Below, piece by piece: positions 41,516 to 50,479 of a DNA stretch of 64,000 bases. The stretch lies in assembly GCF_003709565.1 (NCBI RefSeq), contig NZ_QNRC01000011.1:1-64000 (forward strand), read 5' to 3'. Positions within the stretch are counted from its first letter, which is position 1. Every line of letters begins with the position of its first letter. The position numbers and the translations under genes are program-made. The stretch is from Paracoccus sigandri. GTDB taxonomy: Bacteria; Pseudomonadota; Alphaproteobacteria; Rhodobacterales; Rhodobacteraceae. The notes under the pieces are model-generated. The model saw nothing but the letters and a program-made list of their open reading frames with translations, had not been told where the DNA came from and ran no database searches.

Positions 41516-42118
41516 TCAGCCGGCCAGCAGCCTGCGCAGGGTGCCCATCGCGCGCTCATGCGGCTCCTGATAGCCGATCAGCCCGAAATACTCGCCCTGC
41601 GCGTCGAACAGCAGCACCTGGGTCGAGTGATCGACATTGTAGCCGCCCTCGTTCAGCGGCGCCTTGCGGGCATAGACGCGGAAGGCGCGGGTGGCCTTGG
41701 CGATCTCCTCGGGCGTGCCGGTGATGCCGGTCACGCCCGGCACCCAGGACACGTATTCGCCAAGGATCTCCTGGGTGTCGCGCTCGGGGTCGACGGTGAC
41801 GAACAGGACCCGCAATTCCTGGTCCTCGGCCTCCAGGTCCTCTTGCCAGGCCATGACCTCGCCCAGGGTGGTGGGGCAGACGTCGGGGCAATGGGTGAAG
41901 CCGAAGAAGACCGCCGTCGGCTGGCCCTTCATGCTGTCCTCGGTGAAGGGCTGGCCATCGGTGGTGACCAGCTGATAGTCGCCCTTGCCCAGGTCGGAAT
42001 GCATCCCGGCCGGCTGGTTCAGGCGCGGCTCGACCACCTGGAACCAGACCAGCGCGGCCAGCGCCAGCACCACCGTTGTCCACAGCGCGATCCGCAGGAT
42101 GCGAAGATTTCCGGCCAT
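41516..42118 (-). CDS. SCO1/SenC-family copper chaperone
   Basis: 200 residues. One N-terminal membrane helix (about residues 7-27) anchors a periplasmic thioredoxin-like domain. The copper ligands are visible as the CxxxC motif CPDVC in FFGFTHCPDVCPTTL and a later histidine in VDHSTQVLLFD. SCO proteins help build the Cu-A centre of cytochrome oxidase. The start lies three bases after the PCuAC stop, so the two are co-translated. Confidence 0.93.
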   Translation of the reverse strand: MAGNLRILRIALWTTVVLALAALVWFQVVEPRLNQPAGMHSDLGKGDYQLVTTDGQPFTEDSMKGQPTAVFFGFTHCPDVCPTTLGEVMAWQEDLEAEDQELRVLFVTVDPERDTQEILGEYVSWVPGVTGITGTPEEIAKATRAFRVYARKAPLNEGGYNVDHSTQVLLFDAQGEYFGLIGYQEPHERAMGTLRRLLAG

Positions 42119-42121
42119 CGC

Positions 42122-42640
42122 TCAGTGCCCCTTGTGCATGTCGTCGCCCGCCTCGCCATGACCGGCGGCGCGCGAGTTGATCGGACCGATGGCCAGCGGA
42201 AGCTCGATCTCGCCGGCCTTCTCGAAGGTCAGGGTGACGTCGACGGTCTCGCCCTCGACCAGCGGGTGGCGAAGCTGCATGAACATCAGGTGCAGCCCGC
42301 CGGGGCGCAGCTCGACCGTCTCGCCGGCGGGGATCGGCAGGCCGTCGGGCAGTTCCCGCATCTTCATCACCTCGCCCTCGACGGACATCTCGTGGATCTC
42401 CACATGGCCGGCGGCATCGGAGGCGGCGGCGACCAGCCGGTCGTCCTCGGCGCCGCCATTGGTCACGGTCATGAAGCCGCCGGCGACCGGCGCATTGGGC
42501 AGCGTCGCGCGCGAGAACGGGCCGGTGATGGTCAAATCGCCCAGCTGCCAGCTTTCGCCGCTGTCGGCGTCATGCGCGAGGGCGGCGCCCGTGATTGCGG
42601 CCGAAGCGGCCAGCGCCGCGAGGAATCTGCGTTTCAGCAT
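42122..42640 (-). CDS. PCuAC periplasmic copper chaperone
   Basis: 172 residues with a signal peptide ending near AALAHD. The family copper motif H-x-M-x(n)-M-x-M...H-L-M-F-M is seen in VEIHEMSVEGEVMKM and GGLHLMFMQL. PCuAC hands Cu(I) to SCO or directly to Cu-A of cytochrome oxidase. A His/Met-rich tail (GHGEAGDDMHKGH) adds another likely metal site. The neighbour on the 3' side is the SCO gene, its usual functional partner. Confidence 0.93.
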   Translation of the reverse strand: MLKRRFLAALAASAAITGAALAHDADSGESWQLGDLTITGPFSRATLPNAPVAGGFMTVTNGGAEDDRLVAAASDAAGHVEIHEMSVEGEVMKMRELPDGLPIPAGETVELRPGGLHLMFMQLRHPLVEGETVDVTLTFEKAGEIELPLAIGPINSRAAGHGEAGDDMHKGH

Positions 42641-42763
42641 GATGATGATCTTTCGTCTGTCGGGTCGCAGCCGGGCCCGCATCGGGGGCAACGGGCTGCG
42701 AAGCAAGCGGATATGGCGCGATGACGTGGCGCAGCTGCCCGCCGTCACCGCCGCCGGCGGCTG

Positions 42764-43204
42764 TCAGACGGGCAGCGGCGGGCCTCGGGCGGCGGGTGCC
42801 AGGACCTCGATGCGGCGTTCATGCAGCGGGACATGCGGCGCGTGGCGGGCGGGTTGCAACACCAGATGCGGCAGCGGCCCGACCGCCGCCGCGGGCCCCA
42901 GCGCGGATTGCGCATGGATCGCCCAGTCGCAGACCGGGTTGTCGTGATGGGGGTCGGGGCGATCCTCGTCGGCGGGGATCAGGCTGCCATCGGCGGCAAC
43001 CACCATGTCGACCAGCCCCTCGCCGGAACACAGCACGATGGTCAGCCGGTCGTCGGGGCCGGCGGCCAGCATCGTGCCCTGGCCGATCAGCGAGAACAGC
43101 AGGAAGGGCAGCACCAGCAGCCAGCCCAACGCGCGCCGCCGGCGGCGGCGGGGACCGCCCGTCGCGGCTGGCCTGTGGGCCGGAATGTCGCGCTGCGCGT
43201 CCAT
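42764..43204 (-). CDS. DUF2946-like small membrane protein
   Basis: 146 residues with a basic N terminus (GGPRRRRRRALGW), one hydrophobic helix (about residues 27-48), and a periplasmic part with LTIVLCSGEGL, a DPHHDNPVCDWAIHAQ stretch and many histidines. Cys and His placement is typical of DUF2946 proteins that travel with copper genes. Its role is not established; metal binding is plausible. It is the first gene of a three-gene cluster with PCuAC and SCO. Confidence 0.75.
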   Translation of the reverse strand: MDAQRDIPAHRPAATGGPRRRRRRALGWLLVLPFLLFSLIGQGTMLAAGPDDRLTIVLCSGEGLVDMVVAADGSLIPADEDRPDPHHDNPVCDWAIHAQSALGPAAAVGPLPHLVLQPARHAPHVPLHERRIEVLAPAARGPPLPV

Positions 43205-43288
43205 GTCGTTACCTGAGCGAAACCGCCCCGGTCATGCCAGAGCGGGCGCCGGAAGGAAAGGCGCAAGAGGTCGCAGGGCCCGCCCCCG

Positions 43289-46129
43289 CTACTCTGCCGC
43301 CTCGGCATAGGCTTCCAGCGGCGGGCAGGTGCAGACCAGGTTGCGGTCGCCATAGGCGTTGTCCACCCGCCCGACCGGCGGCCAGTACTTGTCCACCCGG
43401 AAGGCGCCGGGCGGGAAGCAGCCCTGCTCGCGGCTATAGGCGCGGTCCCAGTCCTTCACCAGGTCCTCGACCGTGTGCGGGGCATGGCGCAGCGGGCTGT
43501 CCTCGGCCGCGATGCGCCCCTCGGCCACGTCCGAGATCTCGTCCCGGATCGCCAGCAGGGCGGCGATGAAGCGGTCGATCTCGGCCTTGGTCTCGGATTC
43601 GGTGGGCTCAACCATCAGCGTTCCTGCCACCGGCCAGCTCATGGTGGGGGCGTGGAAGCCGTTGTCGATCAGCCGCTTGGCGATGTCGTCCACGGTGACG
43701 CCATGTTCCGCGAAGGGGCGGGTGTCCAGGATGCATTCATGCGCCACCCGGCCGCGATTGCCCATGAACAGGATCGGATAGGCCCCAGCCAGGCGGCTGG
43801 CGATGTAATTGGCGTTCAGGATTGCCACCCGCGTCGCCTGGGTCAGCCCGGCGCCGCCCATCATCAGGCAATAGGCCCAGGAAATCAGCAGGATCGAGGC
43901 GCTGCCCCAGGGTGCCGCGCTGACCGCGCCGCTATCTTGCTCGCGCGGATCGCCGGGCAGGAACGGCGCCAGATGCGCCTTGACGCCGATCGGGCCCATG
44001 CCGGGGCCGCCGCCGCCATGCGGGATGGCGAAGGTCTTGTGCAGGTTCAGGTGGCTGACATCGCCGCCGATCTCTCCGGGCTTCACCAGACCGACCAAGG
44101 CGTTCATGTTGGCCCCGTCGATATAGACCTGCCCGCCATGTTCATGCGTGATCCGGCAGACGTCGCGGACGGTATCCTCGAAGACGCCATGGGTCGAGGG
44201 ATAGGTGATCATCACCGCCGCCAGCTTCTCGCCCGCCTTGGCGGCCTTGTCGGCGAAATCCTCCAGGTCGATATCGCCGTTCGGCGCGGATTTCACCACG
44301 ACGACCTTCATCCCCGCCATCTGCGCGGAAGCCGGGTTGGTGCCATGGGCGCTGACGGGAATCAGGCAGATGTCGCGATCCTCGCCGCGCGCGCGATGAT
44401 AGGCGGCGATGGTCAGCAGGCCCGCATATTCCCCCTGCGCGCCGCTGTTGGGCTGCATGGAGAACGCGTCATATCCGGTGATCTGGCACAGCTTGGCTTC
44501 CAGGTCCTCGATCGCCTCGGCATAGCCCGCCGCCTGGTCCTTCGGCGCGAAGGGGTGCAGTGCGCCGAATTCCGGCCAGGTGATCGGCATCATCTCGGCC
44601 GCCGCGTTCAGCTTCATGGTGCAGGACCCCAGCGGGATCATCGCCCGGTCCAGCGCCAGGTCGCGATCCGAGAGCCGGCGCATATAGCGCATCATCTCGG
44701 ATTCGGCCCGGTTCATGTGAAAGACCGGATGGGTCAGATAGTCGCTGTCGCGCAGCAGGTCCTCGGGAATGGCGGGCGCCGTGGCGGGCCGGGCCGCGTC
44801 CTCGATCCCGAAGGCGTCCAGCAGCCGCGCGATTACGCCCGCATCCGTGGTCTCGTCGACGCTGATGCCGACCCGGTCGCGGCCCACCTTGCGCAGGTTG
44901 ATGCCGCGCTGCTCGGCCGCGGCCAGGATCCCGGCCTGGCCCACGCCCACGCGCACGGTGATGGTGTCGAAGAAGGCCTCGGGCGCGACCTCGGCCCCGG
45001 CACCGCGCAGCGCATCGGCGATCGTCACCGCATGCAGATGCACCCGCTGCGCGATGGCCCGCAGGCCCACCGGCCCGTGGAACACGGCATAGAAGGACGC
45101 CATCACCGCCAGCAGCGCCTGCGCGGTGCAGACATTGCTGGTCGCCTTCTCGCGCCGGATATGCTGCTCGCGCGTCTGCAAGCTCAGCCGATAGGCCTTG
45201 TTGCCCTTGGCGTCGATGGACACGCCCACGATCCGCCCCGGCATGGCGCGCTTCAGCTCGTCCCGGCAGGACATGAAGCCGGCATGGGGCCCGCCATAGC
45301 CCATCGGCACCCCGAAACGCTGCGCCGAGCCGACGACGATATCGGCGCCCATCGCGCCCGGCTCCTTCAGCAGGCACAGCGCCAGCAGGTCCGAGGCGAC
45401 CACGGCCAGCGCCCCCGCCCCATGCAGCGCGGCGATGTCGGCGCCCAGGTCGCGGATATGGCCATAGGTGCCGGGATACTGGAAGATCGCGCCGAAGACC
45501 TGCGCCGGGTCCAGGTCCTGGGCGGCGTCGCCGCGGATGATCTCGATGCCAAGCGGCGCGGCGCGGGTCTCGATCACCGCGATGGTCTGCGGATGCAGGT
45601 TGCGATCGACGAAGAACGCCCCGGCCTTCGACTTCGCCTGCCGCTTCGCCATGGCCATCGCCTCGGCCGCCGCGGTCGCCTCGTCCAGCAGGCTGGCATT
45701 GGCGATGGGCAGGCCGGTCAGGTCCGCGACCATGGTCTGGAAATTCAGCAGCGCCTCCAGCCGGCCCTGCGCGATCTCGGGCTGATAGGGGGTATAGGCC
45801 GTGTACCAGGCCGGGTTCTCCAGGATATTGCGCTGGATCGCCGGCGGCGTGACGGTGCCGTAATAGCCCTGCCCGATCAGGCTGGTCATCACCCGGTTCT
45901 TCGCCGCCACCCGCCGCATCCGCTCCAGCAGGCCCGCCTCGGACAGGGCCGGCCAGTCCAGCGGGCTCTCCTGCCGGATCGCCTGCGGCACGGTCTGCCC
46001 GATCAGGTCCTCCAGGCTCTCGGCCCCCACCGCGCGCAGCATCTCGGCCATCTCGGCCGGGGACGGCCCGATATGGCGGCGGTTGGCGAAATCGTCGGGT
46101 TGGTAATCGGTCGGGGTCCAGCGGGTCAT
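43289..46129 (-). CDS. gcvP: Glycine dehydrogenase (decarboxylating), P-protein
   Basis: 946 residues, the full-length single-chain form with both halves. The pyridoxal-phosphate lysine lies in [15 protein letters not shown], with the glycine-rich loop typical of P-proteins, and the N-terminal half starts with [15 protein letters not shown]. It decarboxylates glycine and loads the aminomethyl group on lipoyl-GcvH. GAGGGCGC precedes the ATG. A repeat/hairpin element lies between it and gcvH. It ends the gcvT-gcvH-gcvP operon. Confidence 0.97.
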   Translation of the reverse strand: MTRWTPTDYQPDDFANRRHIGPSPAEMAEMLRAVGAESLEDLIGQTVPQAIRQESPLDWPALSEAGLLERMRRVAAKNRVMTSLIGQGYYGTVTPPAIQRNILENPAWYTAYTPYQPEIAQGRLEALLNFQTMVADLTGLPIANASLLDEATAAAEAMAMAKRQAKSKAGAFFVDRNLHPQTIAVIETRAAPLGIEIIRGDAAQDLDPAQVFGAIFQYPGTYGHIRDLGADIAALHGAGALAVVASDLLALCLLKEPGAMGADIVVGSAQRFGVPMGYGGPHAGFMSCRDELKRAMPGRIVGVSIDAKGNKAYRLSLQTREQHIRREKATSNVCTAQALLAVMASFYAVFHGPVGLRAIAQRVHLHAVTIADALRGAGAEVAPEAFFDTITVRVGVGQAGILAAAEQRGINLRKVGRDRVGISVDETTDAGVIARLLDAFGIEDAARPATAPAIPEDLLRDSDYLTHPVFHMNRAESEMMRYMRRLSDRDLALDRAMIPLGSCTMKLNAAAEMMPITWPEFGALHPFAPKDQAAGYAEAIEDLEAKLCQITGYDAFSMQPNSGAQGEYAGLLTIAAYHRARGEDRDICLIPVSAHGTNPASAQMAGMKVVVVKSAPNGDIDLEDFADKAAKAGEKLAAVMITYPSTHGVFEDTVRDVCRITHEHGGQVYIDGANMNALVGLVKPGEIGGDVSHLNLHKTFAIPHGGGGPGMGPIGVKAHLAPFLPGDPREQDSGAVSAAPWGSASILLISWAYCLMMGGAGLTQATRVAILNANYIASRLAGAYPILFMGNRGRVAHECILDTRPFAEHGVTVDDIAKRLIDNGFHAPTMSWPVAGTLMVEPTESETKAEIDRFIAALLAIRDEISDVAEGRIAAEDSPLRHAPHTVEDLVKDWDRAYSREQGCFPPGAFRVDKYWPPVGRVDNAYGDRNLVCTCPPLEAYAEAAE

Positions 46130-46173
46130 GCGCCCTCATGCTCCATTCACGCGCCGGGCCGGAAAGGCGGCTT

Positions 46174-46222
46174 CATCTTGGCGCAAATATCCTCGGGGGG
46201 TCCGGGGGGCGAAGCGCCCCCG
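46174..46222 (-). repeat. Intergenic repeat/hairpin, copy 1 (between gcvH and gcvP)
   Basis: CATCTTGGCGCAAATATC followed by a G-rich run and a GC-rich stem-loop (arms CCGGGGGGC and GCGCCCCCGG around GAA, one bulged base). The same layout, with a few base changes, recurs at 52938-52988. On the transcribed strand it reads hairpin, CCCCCCGAGGATATTTGC, then GCCAAGATG. Both copies lie inside minus-strand operons. Confidence 0.6.
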
Positions 46223-46255
46223 GCCTTCGCCGGGCCGCCAGGCCCGGCAACGGTC

Positions 46256-46615
46256 TCAGCCGATCAGCTCGTTATAGGCGGCCTCGTCCATGAACCCGTC
46301 CATCGCGCCGGCATCCGCGGGCTTGATGCGGAAGAACCAGGCGGCCAGCGGATCGGCATTCACGTCGCCCGGCGCGTCGGCCAGGTCGCCGTTCACCGCG
46401 GTGATCACGCCCGCCACCGGGGCCACGATGTCCGAGGCCGCCTTGACCGATTCGATCACCACGATCTCCTCGCCCGCCACGACCTCGCGGCCTGCTTCGG
46501 GCAGCTCGATGAAGACGACGTCGCCCAGCTGCTCGCTGGCGTGTTTCGTGATGCCCACGGCGATCTCGTCGCCCTCGGCGCGCAGCCATTCGTGGTCTTC
46601 GGTATATTTCAGCAT
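46256..46615 (-). CDS. gcvH: Glycine cleavage system H protein
   Basis: 119 residues. It has the lipoyl domain with Lys58 in ESVKAASD, which should carry lipoate, and the typical start MLKYTEDHEWLR. It shuttles the aminomethyl group from GcvP to GcvT. GAGGAG precedes the ATG. It lies 12 bases downstream of gcvT and 126 bases upstream of gcvP, the wider gap being filled by the repeat at 46174. Confidence 0.97.
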   Translation of the reverse strand: MLKYTEDHEWLRAEGDEIAVGITKHASEQLGDVVFIELPEAGREVVAGEEIVVIESVKAASDIVAPVAGVITAVNGDLADAPGDVNADPLAAWFFRIKPADAGAMDGFMDEAAYNELIG

Positions 46616-46627
46616 GGGGTCGGCTCC

Positions 46628-47752
46628 TCAGCGTTTGTAGGACGGCGTGATGAAGGGCAGGGGGGCAATCGCCACGGGGATCCGCTTGCCGCGCAATTCG
46701 GCCCACAGGCGCGTGCCCTCGGGCAGGCGGGGATCCAGCAGCGCCATGGCGACCGGGCCGCCCACCGAAGCCCCGAACCCGCCCGAGCGGACCTGCGCCA
46801 GGGGCTCGCCCCCGGTCTCGGCCGCGAACAGGGCGACGCCCTCGCGGATCGGGGCGCGGCCCTCGGGGCGCAATCCGCGGCGGATGCGGGCGGGGCCGTC
46901 CTGCAGCTCGGCCAGGACGCGCGCGGCGCCGGGAAAGCCCCCGGCGCGGCAGCCGCCGTTGCGGCGAACCTTGGGGATCGACCAGCCAAGCGCGGCCTCG
47001 GAGGGCGTCACGCCGGCATCCATGTCATGGCCATAGAGCGGCAGCCCGGCCTCCAGCCGCAGGCTGTCGCGGGCGCCCAGGCCCACCGGCAGCACCTCGG
47101 GCTGTTCCAGCAGCGCCTCGGCGAAGCCGCGCAGGCTGGCCTCGGGGACCGAGATCTCGAACCCGTCCTCGCCGGTATAGCCCGAGCGCGAGATCCACAG
47201 CCCCGCCCCCTGCCAGTCGAAGTCGCGCAGGTCCATGAAGCGCATCGCGGCCGTGCCGGGGATCAGCCGCGCCAGCGCCGCCCCGGCGGCAGGACCCTGC
47301 AGCGCGATCAGGCCGCGATCGGCGACCGGCCGGACCCGGACGCCCTCAAGGCCGCGCAGATGGGCGATGTCCTGTTCCGCGCAGGCGGCGTTGACGACCA
47401 GCAGGAAGTGATCGCCGCGATTGGCGAACATCAGGTCGTCCATGATCCCGCCATGGCGGTTGGTGAACAGCCCATAGCGCTGCCGGCCCTCGGCCAGGCC
47501 CATCACGTCGGCGGGGATCAGGGTTTCCAGCGCCAGCGCCGCGCTCTGCAGGTTGCCGTCACGCGGAAAGACCTGCACCTGGCCCATATGGCCGACATCG
47601 AACAGGCCGGCCTGGGCGCGCGTATGCAGATGCTCGTTCAGCACCCCGGCGGCGAATTGCACCGGCATTTCCCAGCCGGCGAAGGGAACCATGCGGCCGC
47701 CCTGGGACAGGTGCAGCTGGTAAAGCCCGGTTCGGCGCAGTTTTTCGGACAT
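46628..47752 (-). CDS. gcvT: Aminomethyltransferase, T-protein of glycine cleavage
   Basis: 374 residues. The N terminus RRTGLYQLHLSQGGRMVPFAGWEMPVQF and the SGYTGEDGFEI motif are characteristic; the folate-binding domain is followed by the C-terminal barrel with GxPVAMAL. It transfers the methylene group to tetrahydrofolate. ATG at 47752 is chosen; the open frame to 47812 lies in the riboswitch expression region. It is the first gene of the operon and is under the tandem glycine riboswitch. Confidence 0.95.
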   Translation of the reverse strand: MSEKLRRTGLYQLHLSQGGRMVPFAGWEMPVQFAAGVLNEHLHTRAQAGLFDVGHMGQVQVFPRDGNLQSAALALETLIPADVMGLAEGRQRYGLFTNRHGGIMDDLMFANRGDHFLLVVNAACAEQDIAHLRGLEGVRVRPVADRGLIALQGPAAGAALARLIPGTAAMRFMDLRDFDWQGAGLWISRSGYTGEDGFEISVPEASLRGFAEALLEQPEVLPVGLGARDSLRLEAGLPLYGHDMDAGVTPSEAALGWSIPKVRRNGGCRAGGFPGAARVLAELQDGPARIRRGLRPEGRAPIREGVALFAAETGGEPLAQVRSGGFGASVGGPVAMALLDPRLPEGTRLWAELRGKRIPVAIAPLPFITPSYKR

Positions 47753-47819
47753 GCTGTCCCCTTCATGCTCTGTGCCGGGCGCCCGGCATCGGTTGACGGG
47801 CGCTGCCCGCATGTCGATG

Positions 47820-47992
47820 CCCCCTCTGTCCCTGCCCGCGAGGCGGGCGCCTGAGATCGTTATCCCTTCGGCGGGCCGACACGCTCGGCCACTCTCCAGA
47901 GTCCTTGGGGAAAACGGTCCTTTTACCTGAGAGTTTGCCGGGGCGGCTGCTCCTTCGGTCCCGGCGTGAGGCCGGTTTCTCCCGATTTCCTG
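47820..47992 (-). promoter_or_regulatory. Tandem glycine riboswitch (two aptamers) upstream of gcvT
   Basis: Read on the minus strand, aptamer 1 shows CGGGAGAAACCGG, CCGAAGGAGCA, CAAACTCTCAGGTAAAAGGAC and GGACTCTGGAGAG; aptamer 2 shows CGCCGAAGGGATAACGATC, TCAGGC and CAGGGACAGAGGGGGC. These are the conserved cores of the gcvT element, in the usual cooperative tandem arrangement with a short linker. The last aptamer ends about 70 bases before the gcvT ATG. By family knowledge glycine binding turns on gcv expression. The 5' limit is approximate. Confidence 0.93.
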
Positions 47993-48157
47993 TCCCGACT
48001 GCTAGCCGCAGCCCCGCCGCAAGGCAAGCCTTTTGTCGTAGACGGGCCGGGAAGCGGCGCTTTCTGAAGGCGGGTTCTGCCTCGATTGACAGGGCCGGGC
48101 CGATGGCCGACACAGGCGCCCGCTGCGCATCGGGGAAATCGCGCATGGAGGCCGGTC

Positions 48158-49897
48158 TTGACGCGGAAATTCTTTCAGATCGGCTTCAACAAATGCGGCA
48201 CCACCTTCATCGCCCGGCTGTTCCAGATGAACGGCATCCCGGCCCTTCACTGGCTGGAGGGCGCGCTGGCCGAGGACATCGCCTATGCCCGCCTGACCGG
48301 GCGGCAGCCGCTGCAGCGATGGGCGGCTGACACCGTGGCTTTCACCGACATGGAATCGGTGCGCTACCTGAACATGCCGGCCATCGAGGGATTCAGGGAA
48401 TACGCCTTCCTGGACCGCGCCTATCCCGGCTCGGTCTTCCTCCTGAACACCCGGCGGCTGGAGGACTGGATCGCCAGCCGCTACATGCATCGCGGCGGCA
48501 CCTATGCGCGGGCCTGGGCACAGATCCTGGGCGTCGGGCTGGGCGATCTGGCGGATATCTGGGCGGCGGACTGGCAGGCGCATCTGGCGGGCTGCCGCGC
48601 CCATTTCGCCGGCCGCCGCGAATTCGTCGAGATCGACATCGACGAGGCCGGCCCCCAGGACTACCGCGACGCCCTGTCGCCCTGGTTCGAGCTGCCGCAT
48701 TGCCCGCCGGTGCCCGGCGCGGGGGTCCGCAAGGTGCGCGCGGGTTATCTGCCGCGGCTGGCGCGGATGCTGGACATGCCCCGCCCCGGCGCGGACCTGC
48801 CCGAGGATCTGCGCCAGCGCACCGCCGAGGCGCTGGCGCGCCATGCCCGCCCCGCGTCGGTGTCCCTGGATCCGGGCAAGGACGACGCCCCCTCGCCGCA
48901 ATTCGCGCTGTTCGATGCCGCGACGGCCGAGGTCCGGGCGCAGGACGGCAGCCTCTTGCCGCTGCGCCGGGGCGAGGGCGGGAAATATCACCTGAACCCC
49001 GCCCATTCCGGCCTGCTGCGCATCGCCACGACCGTCAACGACATCGCCGAGGTGACGGGTCGCGGGACCTATCGGCTGGACATGCGGCCCGCCTGCCGGC
49101 TGGGCAGCGACGCGTCCCATCCCGTCGCCGGCCCCGTCATCGCGCCCAGCCGCCGGGCCGGGGCCCGGAACGTGTTCCTCTGGCCGATGCCCTGGATCCA
49201 CCGGCTGGGCAATGACGGTTTCCTGGGTCCCCTGACCCGGCCCGATCCCGATTTCGCCGACAAGTGGGACCGCGCCGTCTGGCGCGGCGGGCTGGCGGGC
49301 TATGCCTCGGGCGACGGTGGCCCGGACCTGGACCGCCCGGTCGAGGCCGCCATCGCCACATTGCTGCAGGCGCCCGAGGGATCGGATCGGTTCCGCCAGG
49401 CCCGGAAGGTGCTGCAGGGCTCGTCCCGCCTGTCGCTCATGGCGCGGGCCGATGCCGATCTGGACGCCGCGCTGGTGGCCGATGCGCGGGCCCGCGCCGC
49501 CCTGCGCCGGGCGGGGCTGGAGGTGCCGCTGGCCGACCGGCATGACGACGCCTTCCTGCTGTCGCATCGCTATCTGGTCTGCCTGGGCGGCACGGCGGGG
49601 CCCGAGGATTTCCTGCCCCTGGCCAACAGCCATTCCGTGGTGCTGAAGGAAGAGGACGGGTGGGAGCTGTTCCCCTCGGGCCTGTTCCAGCCCTGGCAGC
49701 ATTACATTCCGCTGCAATGGGGCGCCGCCGACCTGCCGCAGCGGCTGGCCTGGGCGCGGGTCAATCCCGATGCCTGCCGGCGCATCTCGGCCGCGGCCCG
49801 CCAGCTTTGCGCGGTGCTGGCCGACCCGGAATGCCGGCGGCGGCATCTGGCGCAGGTGCTGCGCGACTACCGCATCGCCAGCGGGCAGGCGGCTTAA
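48158..49897 (+). CDS. Sulfotransferase-GT90 (CAP10-like) fusion, TTG start
   Basis: About 579 residues. Residues 1-230 form a sulfotransferase domain with the PAPS loop QIGFNKCGTTFIARLF at the very N terminus. Residues 280-575 resemble GT90/CAP10-like glycosyltransferases of bacterial lipopolysaccharide: HRYLVCLGG, then KEEDGWELFPSGLFQPWQHYIPL. The start is TTG at 48158 with GGAGG seven bases before; an upstream ATG at 48086 would add 24 residues ahead of the PAPS loop. Monocistronic on the plus strand. It probably adds a sugar and a sulfate to a surface glycan; the acceptor is unknown. It ends tail-to-tail with the next gene with overlapping stops. Confidence 0.78.
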   Translation: MTRKFFQIGFNKCGTTFIARLFQMNGIPALHWLEGALAEDIAYARLTGRQPLQRWAADTVAFTDMESVRYLNMPAIEGFREYAFLDRAYPGSVFLLNTRRLEDWIASRYMHRGGTYARAWAQILGVGLGDLADIWAADWQAHLAGCRAHFAGRREFVEIDIDEAGPQDYRDALSPWFELPHCPPVPGAGVRKVRAGYLPRLARMLDMPRPGADLPEDLRQRTAEALARHARPASVSLDPGKDDAPSPQFALFDAATAEVRAQDGSLLPLRRGEGGKYHLNPAHSGLLRIATTVNDIAEVTGRGTYRLDMRPACRLGSDASHPVAGPVIAPSRRAGARNVFLWPMPWIHRLGNDGFLGPLTRPDPDFADKWDRAVWRGGLAGYASGDGGPDLDRPVEAAIATLLQAPEGSDRFRQARKVLQGSSRLSLMARADADLDAALVADARARAALRRAGLEVPLADRHDDAFLLSHRYLVCLGGTAGPEDFLPLANSHSVVLKEEDGWELFPSGLFQPWQHYIPLQWGAADLPQRLAWARVNPDACRRISAAARQLCAVLADPECRRRHLAQVLRDYRIASGQAA

Positions 49898-50478
49898 GCG
49901 GCGCCCGCAAGCGCCTCGAGCGGGCGCCAGCCGTGCAATGGCGTCAATGCGGGCAGGCGGGCGGCCCAGACCGCGCCGCCGCCCGCAGGCTGGTCGTGGC
50001 GGCGGTCCGGCGCAAGCCCCGCGATCCGGCACCAGCACAGCGTGCCGATGCCGCCATGCCCGACGATCAGCAGATCGCCCGCCCGATGCGCGGCAAGCTG
50101 CCGGTGCAGCGCCGCCATGCCCCGCGCGGCCACCTCCGCCGCCCGTTCCCAGCCTTCGGCGCTGTCCTCGGGCCGGGCGAAGAAGGCATCGGCCAGCGCC
50201 TCGTGCCGGGCATGGGGGACATAGCCGGTGGCGCTGCGGTCGATCTCGTCCAGGCCGGGATCGGTTTCGGGCGCGATCGACAGGGCCGCGCCCAGGATGG
50301 CGGCGGTCTCGGTCGCCTTGGTCTCGGAACTGCTGACGATCCGCGTCGTGCCCGCCAGCCAGCGCGTGCCCGCCGCCAGCAGCCGGGCGCGGCCTTCCTC
50401 GGACAGCGACCAGCGCGGCACCGGGACCTTGGGGTCGATCCGCACCTGCAGGTGGCTGAGATAGCGCAGCAGCGCCAT
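49894..50478 (-). CDS. Histidine-phosphatase-like (phosphoglycerate mutase-type) protein
   Basis: 194 residues of the histidine phosphatase fold. The second half keeps TRIVSSSETKATETAAIL and LLIVGHGGIGTLC with the expected catalytic histidine. The N-terminal RHG is missing: the sequence reads LLRYLSHLQVRIDP, which leaves a histidine in a changed setting, so phosphatase activity is uncertain. The start lies one base after the SDR stop, making it the last gene of the extended cbb operon. A role in clearing a sugar-phosphate by-product of the Calvin cycle is only a suggestion. Its stop overlaps that of the GT90 fusion gene (TTAA). Confidence 0.78.
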   Translation of the reverse strand: MALLRYLSHLQVRIDPKVPVPRWSLSEEGRARLLAAGTRWLAGTTRIVSSSETKATETAAILGAALSIAPETDPGLDEIDRSATGYVPHARHEALADAFFARPEDSAEGWERAAEVAARGMAALHRQLAAHRAGDLLIVGHGGIGTLCWCRIAGLAPDRRHDQPAGGGAVWAARLPALTPLHGWRPLEALAGAA

Positions 50479-50479
50479 C

